A DNA stretch of 64,000 bases, taken from Leptodontidium sp. MPI-SDFR-AT-0119. Taxonomy: Eukaryota > Ascomycota > Leotiomycetes > Helotiales > Leptodontidiaceae. The stretch is from NCBI GenBank assembly GCA_020726505.1, contig JAHLEZ010000004.1, forward strand, positions 2,418,001 to 2,482,000. The letters run 5' to 3'. The notes beneath the pieces were generated by a model that worked only from the letters and a program-made list of their open reading frames with translations, ran no database searches and had not been told where the DNA came from. This document shows positions 23,106 to 35,404 of this stretch, in pieces. Position 1 is the stretch's first letter. Each line of letters starts with the position of its first letter. The position numbers were made by a program, and so were the translations under genes.

Positions 23106-26100
23106 ATGAGGTTCTCGTGGCTTCTCGCGACTCTCGAAGTCTCGCGACTTGTGAGCAATGTTAGGGCAGTCGCTCCAACCGACTCTCTCATGGATGCAGG
23201 TCAGTCTCAATCAGTTTCAAGAATGGCGAATATGCTGACAATCTATAGATCCTGCACAAGCTGGATATCTTCCAAACCATAACATGGACCCCAGCATTAT
23301 TTCCAGTGGAGGATTTGGTCGCATCTGGACATATTCCACACCTACTGGGGCCTCAGAACAATTCTATGCCAAACCCCTTGTCTTCACACCTTCAACTACT
23401 GGACGTCAAATTGTTCTTTCTTTCTCAGAACAGAACAGGATATACGCTTTAGATGCTGTAAACGGCACGCTGCTTGCGACTCGCGACTTGGCATTGGAAG
23501 GAGAAGGTCCATTTGCGGTCTCTGATCTCGGACAATGCAACGACATCAGCGGAACCATTGGCGTGACCGGCACTCCTGTCATTGATCCAGCTACTGACAC
23601 AGTCTACTTTTGGGCCAAGAGTTATATCAGTACTGTCAAGGGGTTTCAAAATGGTGCTTACCGATTCCATGCCATCGATGCTGTTACCCTTCAAGAAAAG
23701 GCTGGGTTCCCCAAGAGCATTCAAGGAACGCCAGGTAAGATGAGTTTGACATGCGATGCATGCCGTGCTGACATCTATAGCTGACAACGATGTATCTCGA
23801 ATCTTCATTGGTGGCACCGTATTGCAGAGACCTGCCTTGAATATTGTGAATGGAATTGTATTTGCTGGATTTGGTGGACATTGTGATCAGTACGGCCAAC
23901 TTCAATGTCTTTTGAGAACTTGCTAACAATTCCCTAGGTACAACTTCACTGGCTGGGTGGTTGGCATGCAAACAAATACTGGCAAATTGATGACTGCATT
24001 TGCCACTGTCGGTGGGCCTGGTTCTCCTGCTCCTGCTACTGCTCAAGACGTAACCTACAATTCCGGTGGTGGTGGGGCTGCTATCTGGATGGGAGGATCT
24101 GCGATTGCTTCAGACCAAGCCGGTCGAATTTTCTTCGCCACAGGAAATGGTCAAAAAGGAGGTCAAAATCAAGGACAACCTGCCTCTGGACGACTAAAGC
24201 TGAACACCATGAACGAAGCTGTTGTGAACATGGCGGTCAATCCTTCGACTGGTCTTGTGACGCAGTCAGACTACTTCGAGCCGTACACCTATTCTGCCCT
24301 CGATAATGCCGATCGAGATCTTGGATCTGGTGGTATTGCACTTCTGGATCCCAACACATTTAACGGAAATGGTGTCTCAAGGATTGCAGTTACTGTCGGA
24401 AAGAATGGTATGTGCTACGTGCTCAATGCAGACAACCTGGGAGGTTATAAACTTGGGACAGGTGGAACTGATGCCATTCTTCAAACGATTACCATGCCCG
24501 GCAGCGGTCCCGTCTTTGGAAATCCTGGATCTTACCCATTGGAAGGTGGATACATGTACATCACTCCTGTCGGCTATCCAACTCTTGTGTACAGCTACGG
24601 CAAGACGTCGACCGGTAGTCCTGCATTCACTTTAGTGGCTCAGTCGGCTGATATATCTGCTGGCCGTGTCGGTACAGGCTCGGCAACCATCACCACCTAC
24701 AAAGGACAACCAGGAACTGCTATCTTGTGGGTTGTAGATCCTGATGCTGGACTTCGAGCTTACAATGCAGTTCCTTCCAACGGCCAACTGACCAAGCTGC
24801 CGCTACCGCCAACGCCATCAGTTTCCAAGTTTCAAAGGCCTGCATTTGGAGACGGAAGGTACTATATGTCAACTTCTAATGGGAAGATTTTGGTCAGTCA
24901 AATCACCCCAATGCCTGTATCCTACTTACATTTTTCTAGGCTTATGGCTCTCCCGTGGCTCTACCAATGACCTGCGACTCTCCTCTCGACTTTGGACAGG
25001 CTCCAATTGGAAATACCAAGACACTGATTGTGACATGCAAAACCAACATCGCAATCACATCTTTGAACGGTTTCGCAACTAATAAGCCAGTATTCCAGGT
25101 CTCCAACTCCAGTCTTCCTACTGGGCCCCTTGCTCTTGGGGCCACTTTCAGCTTTCCTGGTGAGCCATTCCCCAAACAGTCTTACTTTCCCTTGACCACT
25201 CGCAGTTATAACAGATCTGAAGACAATACTAATTTATGGGTACAGTAACTTTCAATCTCACCGCACTCATTCTTACCGGTAGCACAAGCTCTCCATCTGT
25301 AACCCCAGGTGTTCAGACGTCTTCTGTTTGGATCTCAACTACCAATGGAAATGTTGGGTTTGCTCCCCAACAACCTATCAGTCTCACTGGCACTGCCATC
25401 AGCGCCGCACCATTTATCACCGTCAATCCCCTCCAAATTGATTTTGCCGGTGTCGTCGTAGGTTCTGCGGCCGCTGAGACCGGGAGCGACGCCACTTTTA
25501 TCCTTAGTAATGTGGGTTTGAGTGACATGACTATTCTCGGCATGGCATGGACTAGGTCAGTACTCCCCTTTTTATTCTTCTAGTGTCTTGAGATCGGGAT
25601 CCTAAGGACCAGTGTCTGAAGACCAGAGATCCTGAAGCCTGAGACTTTGAAGAAGCCTACCACTAAAGTATTAAATAGTGATGCGGTCAACTCAGATGCC
25701 GCTGTATTTCACAACCTGACTACGGTCAACGGCAAAACTCTCCTCGATGGACCCGGATATTTTACTTCCACCAGCATGCCATCGATTGGACAGGTCATTC
25801 CTGCGGGAGGAACAATGACTATCAATGCAAATTTCAATACCAATGTAAGATTTCTAGCTCAAATTTTTGGCGTACTTCACTCACTCTTTGACAGGTGACG
25901 GGTACCTACTCCTCTATCGTCAAGTTCTACACCAACGGTAATACTGCGTACACTTTGTTTACTGGATCCGCTGCCACGAATCCAGTAGCTCTTCTTGAAT
26001 ACTCTACGAATGAAGGTGGATGGAATACAATTGCCCATTGTGCCAACCTTGTGACTGGTTGCGTACCCCAGATCAACTTTGCTCCGTCTGGAGGATTGAC

Positions 26101-29100
26101 TGCACAGACTATTCAGCTACGTTTGACCAACAATGGCGGATCGGTCTTGACTGTTACAAAGTCAAAGCCTTTGGAAGGAGCCGAGCTTGGTGCAACGAAT
26201 CCCTCAACGGACTTTTTCGAAGGTCAGACTATCATGCCTGGGAAATCAGCCCTTGCCTCAGTCCTCTTCTCTCCAGGTGCAGCAATTTTGAACGCAGACA
26301 ATATCGTGTACAGCGGAGCCTGGACTTTGAATACTGACGATCAGACATTTGGAGTTCATGTCATAACCTTCAATGGCATTGTGACTTCCAAGAAGACAGG
26401 ACCATTGACATCTACTGGACAGTCCTTGTACAAGTATCTGGGATGTTACCAGGACTACATCAACAATGTTCGCCTTGAACCAAAACAAATAAACAATGTC
26501 AGCTTGACGAATGGCTGGTGTCAGTCTCAAGCTTTATCAGCTGGAGTTGTCTTTGCCGGTACCGAGTATATGACCGAATGCTGGACTGGAAACGTCATCC
26601 CCGGTACAACCCTCAAAGGCCTGGACAGTCAATGTGGATACAACTGCGGTGGAGATTCTACTCAAGTATGTGGAGGCGTGAACGGCTTCATTTCGTTATA
26701 TTACGACTCTTCGAGGTATTTCCCTCAGAATGGAACCATTCTCGGTACTTCTGGACTCGGCCCTCAGAGACCCAATACGATTGGCGCATACAATTACGCT
26801 GGGTGCTATTCAGACTCTCAGGTAGCAAGAAGTTTGATTGGCAAGCAGACTGCAGGTGCTACAATCTCCTTGGATACATGTGCCGCTTTCTGCTCTGGGT
26901 ATAACTTATTTGGGGTCGAATACGCGAACGAATGTTACTGTTCAAACACTCTTGCAGCTACAAGTCTGCTCAAGCCAGATGCGGACTGCAGTATGAATTG
27001 TGCTGGAAACAGTACTCAATTTTGCGGTGAGTCTCAAGCAGTAAAATTCTCCCTCGAAGCTTACTGATCGTTGAATAGGTGCCGGAAGTCGGCTTTCTCT
27101 TTACATGAAGAACACTACATCCATCCCGTCCTCAACTTCATCACCATCAAGCTCGACAGCTAAGCCATCATCCACCTCGGTCACAGTAGGACCAAGCGTG
27201 ACTCCAGCCACTGGCTCATATACATCGTTGGGCTGCTACAGTGACAACGATGTAACGCAAAGAACACTGGTCGGAGCAGCTTTTCCTGATGCAGGTCAGA
27301 CAATCGAGCTCTGTGCTGCAAACTGTAAGACGTTTGCATATTTCGGACTGGAATATGGAGCTGAATGCTATGTAAGTGCCCTCGACTTGTTTGATTTACA
27401 CTTGCCCCAACTGACGACTTCTAGTGCGGGCCTGCAATTGTAGACTCCAGTGTTCTTGCCACAGATGGGAGGTGTAACATGCCGTGTGGAGGTAACTCTG
27501 GCCAGATCTGTGGTGGAAGCTATGGGATGAATATTTATAAAAATAATCCTGCTAGTTCTAGCATAAGCTTCAGCATAAGCTCCGTTGTCTCCACATTCAT
27601 GTTAAGCCCAGTTTCGTCTTCGGCAAGTCGAACATCCACTTCGTCAACAAAGTCGACAACTCCAACGCCTTCGATCCCCACAATCATCAACGAGTAAGTA
27701 TTCAGAATGTCTACTACTTCCTTCCTCCATGGCGTGGAGATGGTTAGGAGATGTATCATCTTCCCTATCGAAATCTTAGAAGGCTGCTAACTCCCGTATT
27801 ACCTAGATTTACATATCAGCATTGTCGCAGCGACAACACAACAATTCGTACTTTGGTTGGCAAATATATCGCAGAACCTGATATGACCCTTGAGAGATGT
27901 GCTGGAAATTGTACAGGCTACGCATATTTCGGAGTGGAGTAGTAAGTCTCCCACTGCTTGGTACCTAAATTCTCCATCTCTGCAATATTGACTTTTTCTT
28001 AGCGCCTCTGAATGTTACTGCTCCAACAAATTGAGTGCTGGCAGCTTCATTGCCACAGATGGAAGGTGTAAGATGCCATGTCTTGGAAACAAATTGGAGA
28101 TCTGTGGTGGTTCAGCTGGGCTGACCCTTTACTCGAACGCAACACTTCTCGGAAGCTCTGCATCTAGCAGTTCATCTGTACTACCTTCTACCAGCTCTGC
28201 TTCATCCACGTCTGCAACAATTTTAACGAGCTCGAGTTCTCCGAGTCTTGTAACCTCTCAATCCTCTAGCACGTCAAGTTCCCAGACAGCTCAGACATCC
28301 TCATCTCGCACTTCCACATCGGCTCGACCAACTGTAACTGGACCCATCCCCGCTTATATAGACGATTTCAACTATCTGTACTGCGCGACAGATGCAAACG
28401 AGGACCGAACACTTGTAGGCAAGTACATGGCCTCTGGAACCATGACTTTGGATATATGCGCCTCCACGTGCTCAGAGTATCGATACTTCGGTGTTGAATA
28501 TGGTAAGTTGTCTCCCCGTAGGTTTGAACATACTTGCTAACATTTTTCAAGGATTTGAGTGTTTCTGTGGAGACACTCTTACTGCAACAAGCTCCAAAGC
28601 AACAGATGACAGATGTAACTATCCTTGCCCAGGAAATACCGCAGAAACTTGTGGCGGCTTGAGCGGCTTGACTCTCTACACTAAGGACTTTGTTCCTGTC
28701 GTCTCGATTAGTTCGTCCGTGGTATCCTCCACATCAAGCAGCTCAGTAACTTCGAGCAGTCTGGTAACATCCAGCTCCACCAGCACGGTTGCAACCTCAA
28801 CCAGTAGTGTTCTGCCCAGCTCATCCAGCCTATCGTCAACAACAACAACTTCGGCTTCGAGCACACTCTCATCGACATCCACCACTTCAACCACGCCAAA
28901 TCCCACATCAAGTTCCAGCACGCGTACGCCTACATCTACAGCAACTTCCGAATCCTCCTCATTGTCCTCTCAGACAAGCTCAAGTTCAACTCGATATACT
29001 TCCAGTTTGAGCAGTACCCGCTCATCCAGTACACTAGTCGTTGCCACGACCAGCTCTAGCTCTCCTTGGGCAACTGCATCCCCAGACGCTTGGGACTACC

Positions 29101-29693
29101 TAGGCTGTATGAATGACACCACGACAGCTCGTGCCATCAGTGGAGCCTCATTGACAAACACGACCGCCATGACGGTTGACATGTGTAAGGACTTCTGTGA
29201 ATCAAAGAACTATCCACTTGCAGGGTTGGAAAATCTAGGCGTCTGCTTCTGCGGCCTCGCTGTCAAGAATGGTGGAGCACTTGGACAAACTGGGTGTACT
29301 TCTGCTTGCCCTGGTGACAAGACCCAATTATGTGGCGGCTCGAAACGGTTGAATGTTTATACCAACAAGGCTTACGTTCCTCCGTCAATCCCAATAATTA
29401 GTGGAGCATACAACTACACTTCATGCTACACGGAGTTGACCAATGCAAGGGCCATGGTTGGATATTCTTTCACCAACACCACAGGGATGAGTGTTGACGT
29501 CTGCACTACGACATGCTCAACCAAGGGTTACTTACTTGCTGGCCTGCAGTTTGGTACTCAGTGCTACTGCTCCAACACCATCTCAGCCGCGGCACCCGTT
29601 GTCGATGATAGCGAGTGCCAGGTTCTAGTCTGTCCAGGCAACAAGCTACAATACTGCTCAGCGGGCAAAAGATTACAGGTCTATTCCAGCTAG
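23106..29693 (+). CDS. Large secreted protein: PQQ-like propeller, ASH-like repeats and seven WSC domains
   Basis: Predicted extracellular carbohydrate-binding protein. Thirteen exons join in phase (ends at 23199, 23734, 23889, 24892, 25159, 25555, 25844, 27026, 27371, 27693, 27941, 28502 and 29693; introns of 46–123 nt) to give 1,936 residues. After a signal-like N-terminus, residues of about 45–570 form a PQQ/quinoprotein-type beta-propeller (IYALDAVNGTLL; GTPVIDPATDTVYFWAKS; IAVTVGKNGMCYVLNADN). Next are immunoglobulin-like ASH / choice-of-anchor-D repeats (PLDFGQAPIGNTKTL; ITVNPLQIDFAGVVVGS; PQINFAPSGGL). Seven WSC domains begin near residues 960, 1078, 1205, 1347, 1512, 1736 and 1842, each with a GCY-like start, an ECYC/ECFC core and a CGG/CSAG end. 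Ser/Thr-rich linkers, probably O-mannosylated, separate the later ones. There is no transmembrane segment after the last WSC, so it is unlike a yeast WSC stress sensor. The catalytic status of the propeller is unknown. Confidence 0.9.
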
Positions 29694-30423
29694 TCTATTG
29701 AAGTTTCTATAGTTTGTCTGGTGGTGATAGATTGGATGAGATGTCTTGATTGTACGAATGATTTCTTTCTGTCGAATAATATACTTCGCTATTTAGACTT
29801 TCATGCATAACACCGGTGGGGAGATGAGGGCATGGTGTTTTGGGGTGTAAGGGGGATTAGAAAATTTATAGTTTGGCTTAAAGCTGTGGGATTTCAAACG
29901 TTTCAACATATTTAATATTCACTTCTATTTATACTATGAAGGCTGGTTGTTTTGCCCATCGGTTCTGCCCCCTTGTTTCCTCATGTGACAAAGGCATGAA
30001 CCGAATATAGGCTACTAGTCTTGTTGAGATCCAGCTATGACTTACACTACTTTCCCTGAATAACTGTGTTTTCTAAATAATGTGAGATCCATGATGCGCG
30101 GGTGAAGTTTGAAGGTACATTTCATCATTCTTGGCGCTCTATGAAGAAAATCAGCCAAGGTATGCGGTACATCAGTACATCAGTGTTTGAACCCTCGATC
30201 ATCTGGAAGCAGAGAAAAAATGTGCGAAATGGAAGGAACGAACTCAGCTGTTGAATTAATGTGCAAGCTTCGCTCTTTATTTAATGATAACATAGGGATG
30301 TGATACATGCATCCGTCTCCATTCGTCATGATTTGACCCCGCCACGAACCCCGCCATCCGCATCACCACATCTTATCTCACTAACTTCATCACTCCTCAA
30401 CACCAGCATCCTCAAATACCACC
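29694..30423. other. Intergenic, no gene seen
   Basis: AT-rich 3' flank of the WSC gene and the promoter of the TENA/THI-4 gene. Nothing else is recognised. Confidence 0.6.
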
Positions 30424-31553
30424 ATGTCCACCTTTGAACCCAGCAAACTAACGGAGCATCTCCTTGCGCTCTCTCCTCAGTCCTTCACTTCGGCAACGCA
30501 GACGCCCTTCCTCTCCCACGCCGGCGCCGGAACCCCGAGCAAAGATGTCTTGCAGACCTGGCTAGGTCAAGATAGGTTGTACGCACAGGCTTATATACGA
30601 TTCGCTGCGCTGTTACTTGCGAATGTGAAATTGAGTGGGAAAGTAGATGGAGAGTGTTTTGAAGAGAGGTGCGTGATTTCGTGTTTTCAATGTCGATGTC
30701 GATGTTAAGCATCTACTGTATCTCAACTTCGTCCAATTTCTTCGCATTATTTCTGTCTTTCTTGGAATCAAGTTGAGCAATTGAATATTCTTCACCGACT
30801 TCCAGCTGCTACAGCGTATAATGAACAAGATTACTTACATCTTGGTTTCTAGACTCCTCGACCTCATCCTCTCCAGCATCAACAACGTACGGCGCGAACT
30901 CAAATTTTTCGAAGACGTAGCTCAGCGCTATAATCTCGACATCTCATCCACTGAAGAAAGAGTCAGTGAAGGCGTAGAACTGTATCGTAACCTATTCTTT
31001 GAAACCGGGGAGGCAGTCGAGGCGGGTAGATTGGGCTTGTTGGAGGGCTTGGTACTCCTTTGGGGAACGGAGGTGGTGCGTTTATCTTCATTATTGCCTC
31101 TTTGATTCTACTACCTCTTGCTGTCTTTTGGCGGTGTTTTGCTGGTGCTTTTCCCCTTCCATGCAATGCTCTATTTGTATCTTTTTGTTGCTTAGTTGGA
31201 TCTCGTTGTACGGGTCATGAGGCATTTTTTCTATATACTTGTGTGCGAGGATATTCGAAGCACTACCTGACTGACTTAAACAGTGCTACCTCACAGCTTG
31301 GCGATACGCCGCATCTTGCTCTACTGGTTTAATAGAGGGAAAAAAAGAAGCTGATGGTGGTGCGCTACGCAAAGAGTTCATCCCTAATTGGACGAGCTCC
31401 GAGTTTGCAGCTTTTGTAGATGAGATTGCTGAGTTTATGGATAAGCTTTGGGTCGGGGAGTGGAATGGAGACGCAGAGAGGTTGGCAGTTGTGGAGGGTA
31501 TTTGGAAGAGGGTGTTGGATGTTGAGAAGAAATTCTGGCCGGCTGTTGCGTGA
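30424..31553 (+). CDS. TENA/THI-4 (PqqC-like) family protein
   Basis: All-helical haem-oxygenase-like-fold protein. Family members include thiaminase II/TenA, which salvages aminopyrimidine for thiamine synthesis, and many fungal stand-alone homologues of uncertain role. Three exons (30424–30668, 30853–31075, 31284–31553; introns of 184 and 208 nt, long for this window) give 245 residues. Supporting segments are TWLGQDRLYAQAYIRFAALL near the N-terminus (the family's DxxYL/F-type helix), NNVRRELKFFEDVAQRYNLD and a C-terminal YLTAWRYAAS…FVDEIAEFMDKLW. The usual TenA active-site Cys is not obvious to me, so thiaminase activity should not be assumed. No thiamine gene lies nearby. The protein is probably cytosolic. 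Confidence 0.85.
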
Positions 31554-33725
31554 GGAATGAATGGTATTATTGGAAGAGTATAGAGAGTGGTATTTCAAAG
31601 CAGCTCATAATAGAAAGCGTTGCATAAATTTCCGAATGTCATATTCTTCGCTTTTAACTTCGAAACGCACTGATAGTGGGTTTGTCTCATGCGAGACAGC
31701 TCCGGTATTAAAAGTAGAACTCAACCCCCTTAAGGATACGTTTTCCAGCATTTCTAAAGTCGAGCTACTTGCGTTGAACCAGGGTTTTCAGTCGACGAGT
31801 ACTGCAAGGGAACAAGATACATTCCCCTTATAACATCTAATATCTTCCCACAGTTGCAGTTGGTTAAATAAAAATTTGAGTAACAAACCTCTCGGGCTCG
31901 TTCACCAAAAAGAAAATAGGTATTTCCCAGGCGAGCCCCTACCGGTCAAGAAAAGCTCAAGGGGCCGAGCTGGGAAAATGCTGCTCACCATCAGGTAAAC
32001 TAACCATAAATACCGATACAGTCATCCAAGCGATCAAGTTTCTCAAGGGATAGGATGGTTACAATGACTCAACCCCAAAAGAGGGGTCGCGATGACTCAA
32101 AAGCTGCAGCTCGCAGCAGCCGTGTAATGAAAAGTCGAGAACTGGTATTTGATTGGGTTGTTGTTCTCGCTTAAGACTGAGGGGTAGGCAAATTTGGATT
32201 GGCATTTTTGCCAGAATGAGAAAGTTGATGATGATCGTGCTTGGTGGTGCAGAGAAGTACGGGCCTCGGGCTTTTTTCTGGAATTGGAATTGGAATGTAC
32301 CACAATGTAAGATGGGGAAAATATCATCCCGAGAAGACGCAATTAGTATTGATAGAATGTCGTTTCATTCAAAAGTGGGTAAATAGAAGGAAGGAACGTC
32401 TAATCCAGCTGCGCATCTCTAGTCAAGGAAGGAAGGAATTTGCACTTCATATTCTCGATACTCATAAACACGCATTTCTCACAGTCTTCTTATCATTCTT
32501 AGTAAAATTACAGATCGAATCTCTCTCTCTCTTTCGTCAAGTGTAAGTTCACATATTCCCTTATTCCAACTCCACCACTTCCTTTCCCGGCAACAGAGAA
32601 GAGAATTCATGATGAAAATTCCCAATCACTCGCCGAGATCTGGCTGCCAGTCAATGCTTAAGGACTTCCAGCAATAGAATCACATAATACTGATATTTTT
32701 CTGATTACCTTTCTGATCCCATCCATCACTCCTCTCTTCTTCTTAGTATTTGAAAGTTTTGAGAGCCAAGAAGCTGACCACTGTTCTATGAAAACACTTC
32801 CAACATCGCAGACATTGGGTCCGGATCGAAATAGATTGTAACTGTTACAGTGGAAAAATACTTATCTTCAAATCATTCGCAAAATTAAACTACGCTGCAC
32901 TGCCAGCCCTGAAGATCAACTCACCGTCGGCTAGTGAGTGGAACCGCCTCGCAAAACTTTCTGTTGGTACATAACCAGTTTGGCGAGACTGTCCTGGACA
33001 AAAAATAGAACCAGGATAGGGGGTTCGAGACGTTTGAGCTGTGTTGTGTGTGTTATGTGGGATTTGGGGTGTAGTTTGAGGAGGGAGGGTGCTGGGGATA
33101 TATTTGGAGTCTCCTGTCAGAAAGCTTGTGAGGGCGAGATAAGTAAGAGAGGAGTGATGACGAGGGTTTCTTTGGTTTGCCCGCCATGCTGCGATGATGT
33201 GTTGCTACTGGACTGAGTGCTGTGGATATGTGAGGTGGGATGTGTGAGGTGGGATGTGTGAGGGGTGAGGAAATTCAGAGAGGGGCAGAAATGGGGCAGG
33301 AATGGAGAGAAGAAAGGGTAACAGGTTGTGGGAAGGGTGTTCTGGATTGTAGTTGATCGGAAAGAGGTTCTTGGCCAGGAAGGAATGCTTGATGTAGAGA
33401 GCCAGAGGAGGAAGTACATGTGCCGAATTAACGCAATGCTACTCAAGAGAGCCCCATCTCCAATCCATGAGCTTCTTTGCCTCTCTCTCTCGCTCTTCCC
33501 GTGCGCTTTTTGGTGTCATTTGTCCGCTTTGATCAGTTGTTGATATTTCCGGATTCATAGAGACGTGGTGGGTGGGTCCAGTACTTGTTGAACACCAGAT
33601 ATGATTTATATAGTCGTCCAGACGTAGGTAACTCCACCCATCACCATATAACCTCCCAAACTCCACCCACCCAATGCACCCATAACCTGAAGTATCAAAA
33701 CATCTCTCCCCTTTCCTTGACTAGA
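31554..33725. other. 2.2-kb intergenic region, no supported gene
   Basis: Lies between convergent TENA (+) and DPB4 (−). Notable small features are two TGACTCA sites 28 bp apart (32065 and 32093) and a short tandem array of a GTGAGGTGGGAT-like unit at about 33229–33264. The frames found are short and of low-complexity composition. Confidence 0.5.
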
Positions 33726-34766
33726 TCAATCGCTATCCTCCCCATTGTCAAGCGCCTCATCTTCCACATCCCTCTGCTCGATATCCTCCAGCTGCTCATC
33801 GGCCTCCATCCGCTCATCGACCTCGTCGTCATCCTCCTCCTCCTGGGCATCGTCCTCGTCCTCAGTCTGATCCGCATCCTGCGTCTCATCAGGATCAATC
33901 TCTCCATCTCCACCAGACCCCTCCCCTTCTCCACCCTCTAACCTAGCTTTCTTCGCAGCAGGCCGTCCGTCTCTATCTGCCTGTGTATCGTCTTCGCCCT
34001 GCTCTCCCGCCCCCGCGGCTTTATTCGCGACTTTACTGCGATACGCATTCCTCTTATCCGTCTGCACTTCATTGAACTCTGTAAAGCCGCACATCAGTAT
34101 CTCCACCAATTGCACAACCAACTCAACTCCAGGACACACGTACTCGCCAGTTCAGCCTCCAGCCTATTCCTGAAATCGGGAAACTCGAGATCCTCCAACG
34201 CGTTGAAGACGTCCTGCGGACCGATGGTTTTCCTGTTACTCGCTGAGGCGTGTTCGTTTGCGCTTTCAGGAGTTATTCGAGTTAGTTTACTTTACATTAT
34301 CGCCTCTACATTATGCATTGAAGTAGAGACGAGTGAGGGCACGGCAGGGCAAGACAAGATAGAGAGAAGGAGAGACATAGGAATACGAACTGCGAAGCAA
34401 GGTAGTTGACGAATACAGTTGCGCTCTTTGTCGTGGCTAGCATGGCGTTTCCCTGGACTTGTGTGTTGGGCGGTAGAACGCCTTTTGCTAGCCGCGTCAC
34501 TATGCTCTTCGGGAGGTTGAGATCCTGGGATGCGCATTAGGTTCTTTTCTGTACTGTTTCCATTTTATCGAGTTTGCGTATTGATATGGGAATTCCTTTG
34601 CTGCGGAGGCCAATTGTGAAGAGGAAGATTGTATATGTGTGTGGGCTTGAGAGGGAGGGGGACCAACCTCTATGTTTATGCCATCTCTCATCGCGGGTTG
34701 ATCTTTTGCGGGCGTAGCCTCGTCGGCTGTCGCTACCTTTGAGGCGTCGCTCTTTCGTGGAGGCAT
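33726..34766 (-). CDS. DPB4: DNA polymerase epsilon subunit D (Dpb4/POLE3), histone-fold protein
   Basis: Small non-catalytic subunit of the leading-strand replicase Pol epsilon; with a Dpb3-type partner it forms an H2A/H2B-like dimer binding DNA and histones, and it also occurs in ISW2/CHRAC-type remodellers. Four exons (34766–34668, 34524–34391, 34262–34144, 34078–33726; introns of 143, 128 and 65 nt) give 234 residues. The histone fold spans about residues 33–112: EDLNLPKSIVTRLAKGVLP, NAMLATTKSATVFVNYLASH, ANEHASASNRKTIGPQDVFN and ALEDLEFPDF. A KRNAYRSK segment and a long Asp/Glu-rich tail (about residues 150–234) follow, as usual in fungal Dpb4. Upstream, ACGCGA lies near 34880, a weak MCB-like hint of G1/S control. 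The identification is firm. Confidence 0.93.
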
Positions 34767-35404
34767 TGTGTGTGGAGAGGGATAGAATGTTATGTGTAGA
34801 GAGGGGAAGTTTGTGAATTTGGGCTTGGGGAGAATTAGAGGTTGGCATAATCTGAAAGCGGTGAGCGCGTGGTGAGAACGCGAAGCGTGTTTAGCACGTG
34901 ATGGGATGAAAGAACAAATGGGGCAGGTCAAGTTCAAGTTAACCTTTTCATGTTTTTGAATGGACGTAGAGACAGTTAATAACTTCGCTGTCTATTTCAA
35001 ACATTTAATAACAATTTGGTGCAAGGTTGATGTTGTGTTTTGTTGTTTCCTCATAGGGGTCACTAAACGAATCGCTAAAAGCTCTTCCAGGATCAGGATA
35101 AAGTTACAAAGTTACATGTATTTGATGCTACAGTACATGTTTAAGACGGAGATGAATCTAAATCACCTTGAAGTACCGCCGTATGCATAGTGATATATAT
35201 ACCGTCCCAAAATGCCCCCGCTCAGGTCGAAGCCCGGCTCTCCAAAACGCCAGCCCTATTGCGCAGCGCGCCAAAATAGAAAAGAAAATGTCGTGAGTGG
35301 TATCGATTAAACCCCGTGTAGTTATTGATGTTGGTGAACCAAATGAGAATGATACGATATGCTGTGTTTCTCGCCCTGCAGAACCCCCGCTTCCCTGGAG
35401 ACGT
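34767..35404. other. Intergenic, no gene seen
   Basis: DPB4 promoter and the 3' flank of the single-pass membrane protein gene, both on the minus strand. Nothing recognised apart from the MCB-like hexamer noted under DPB4. Confidence 0.5.
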
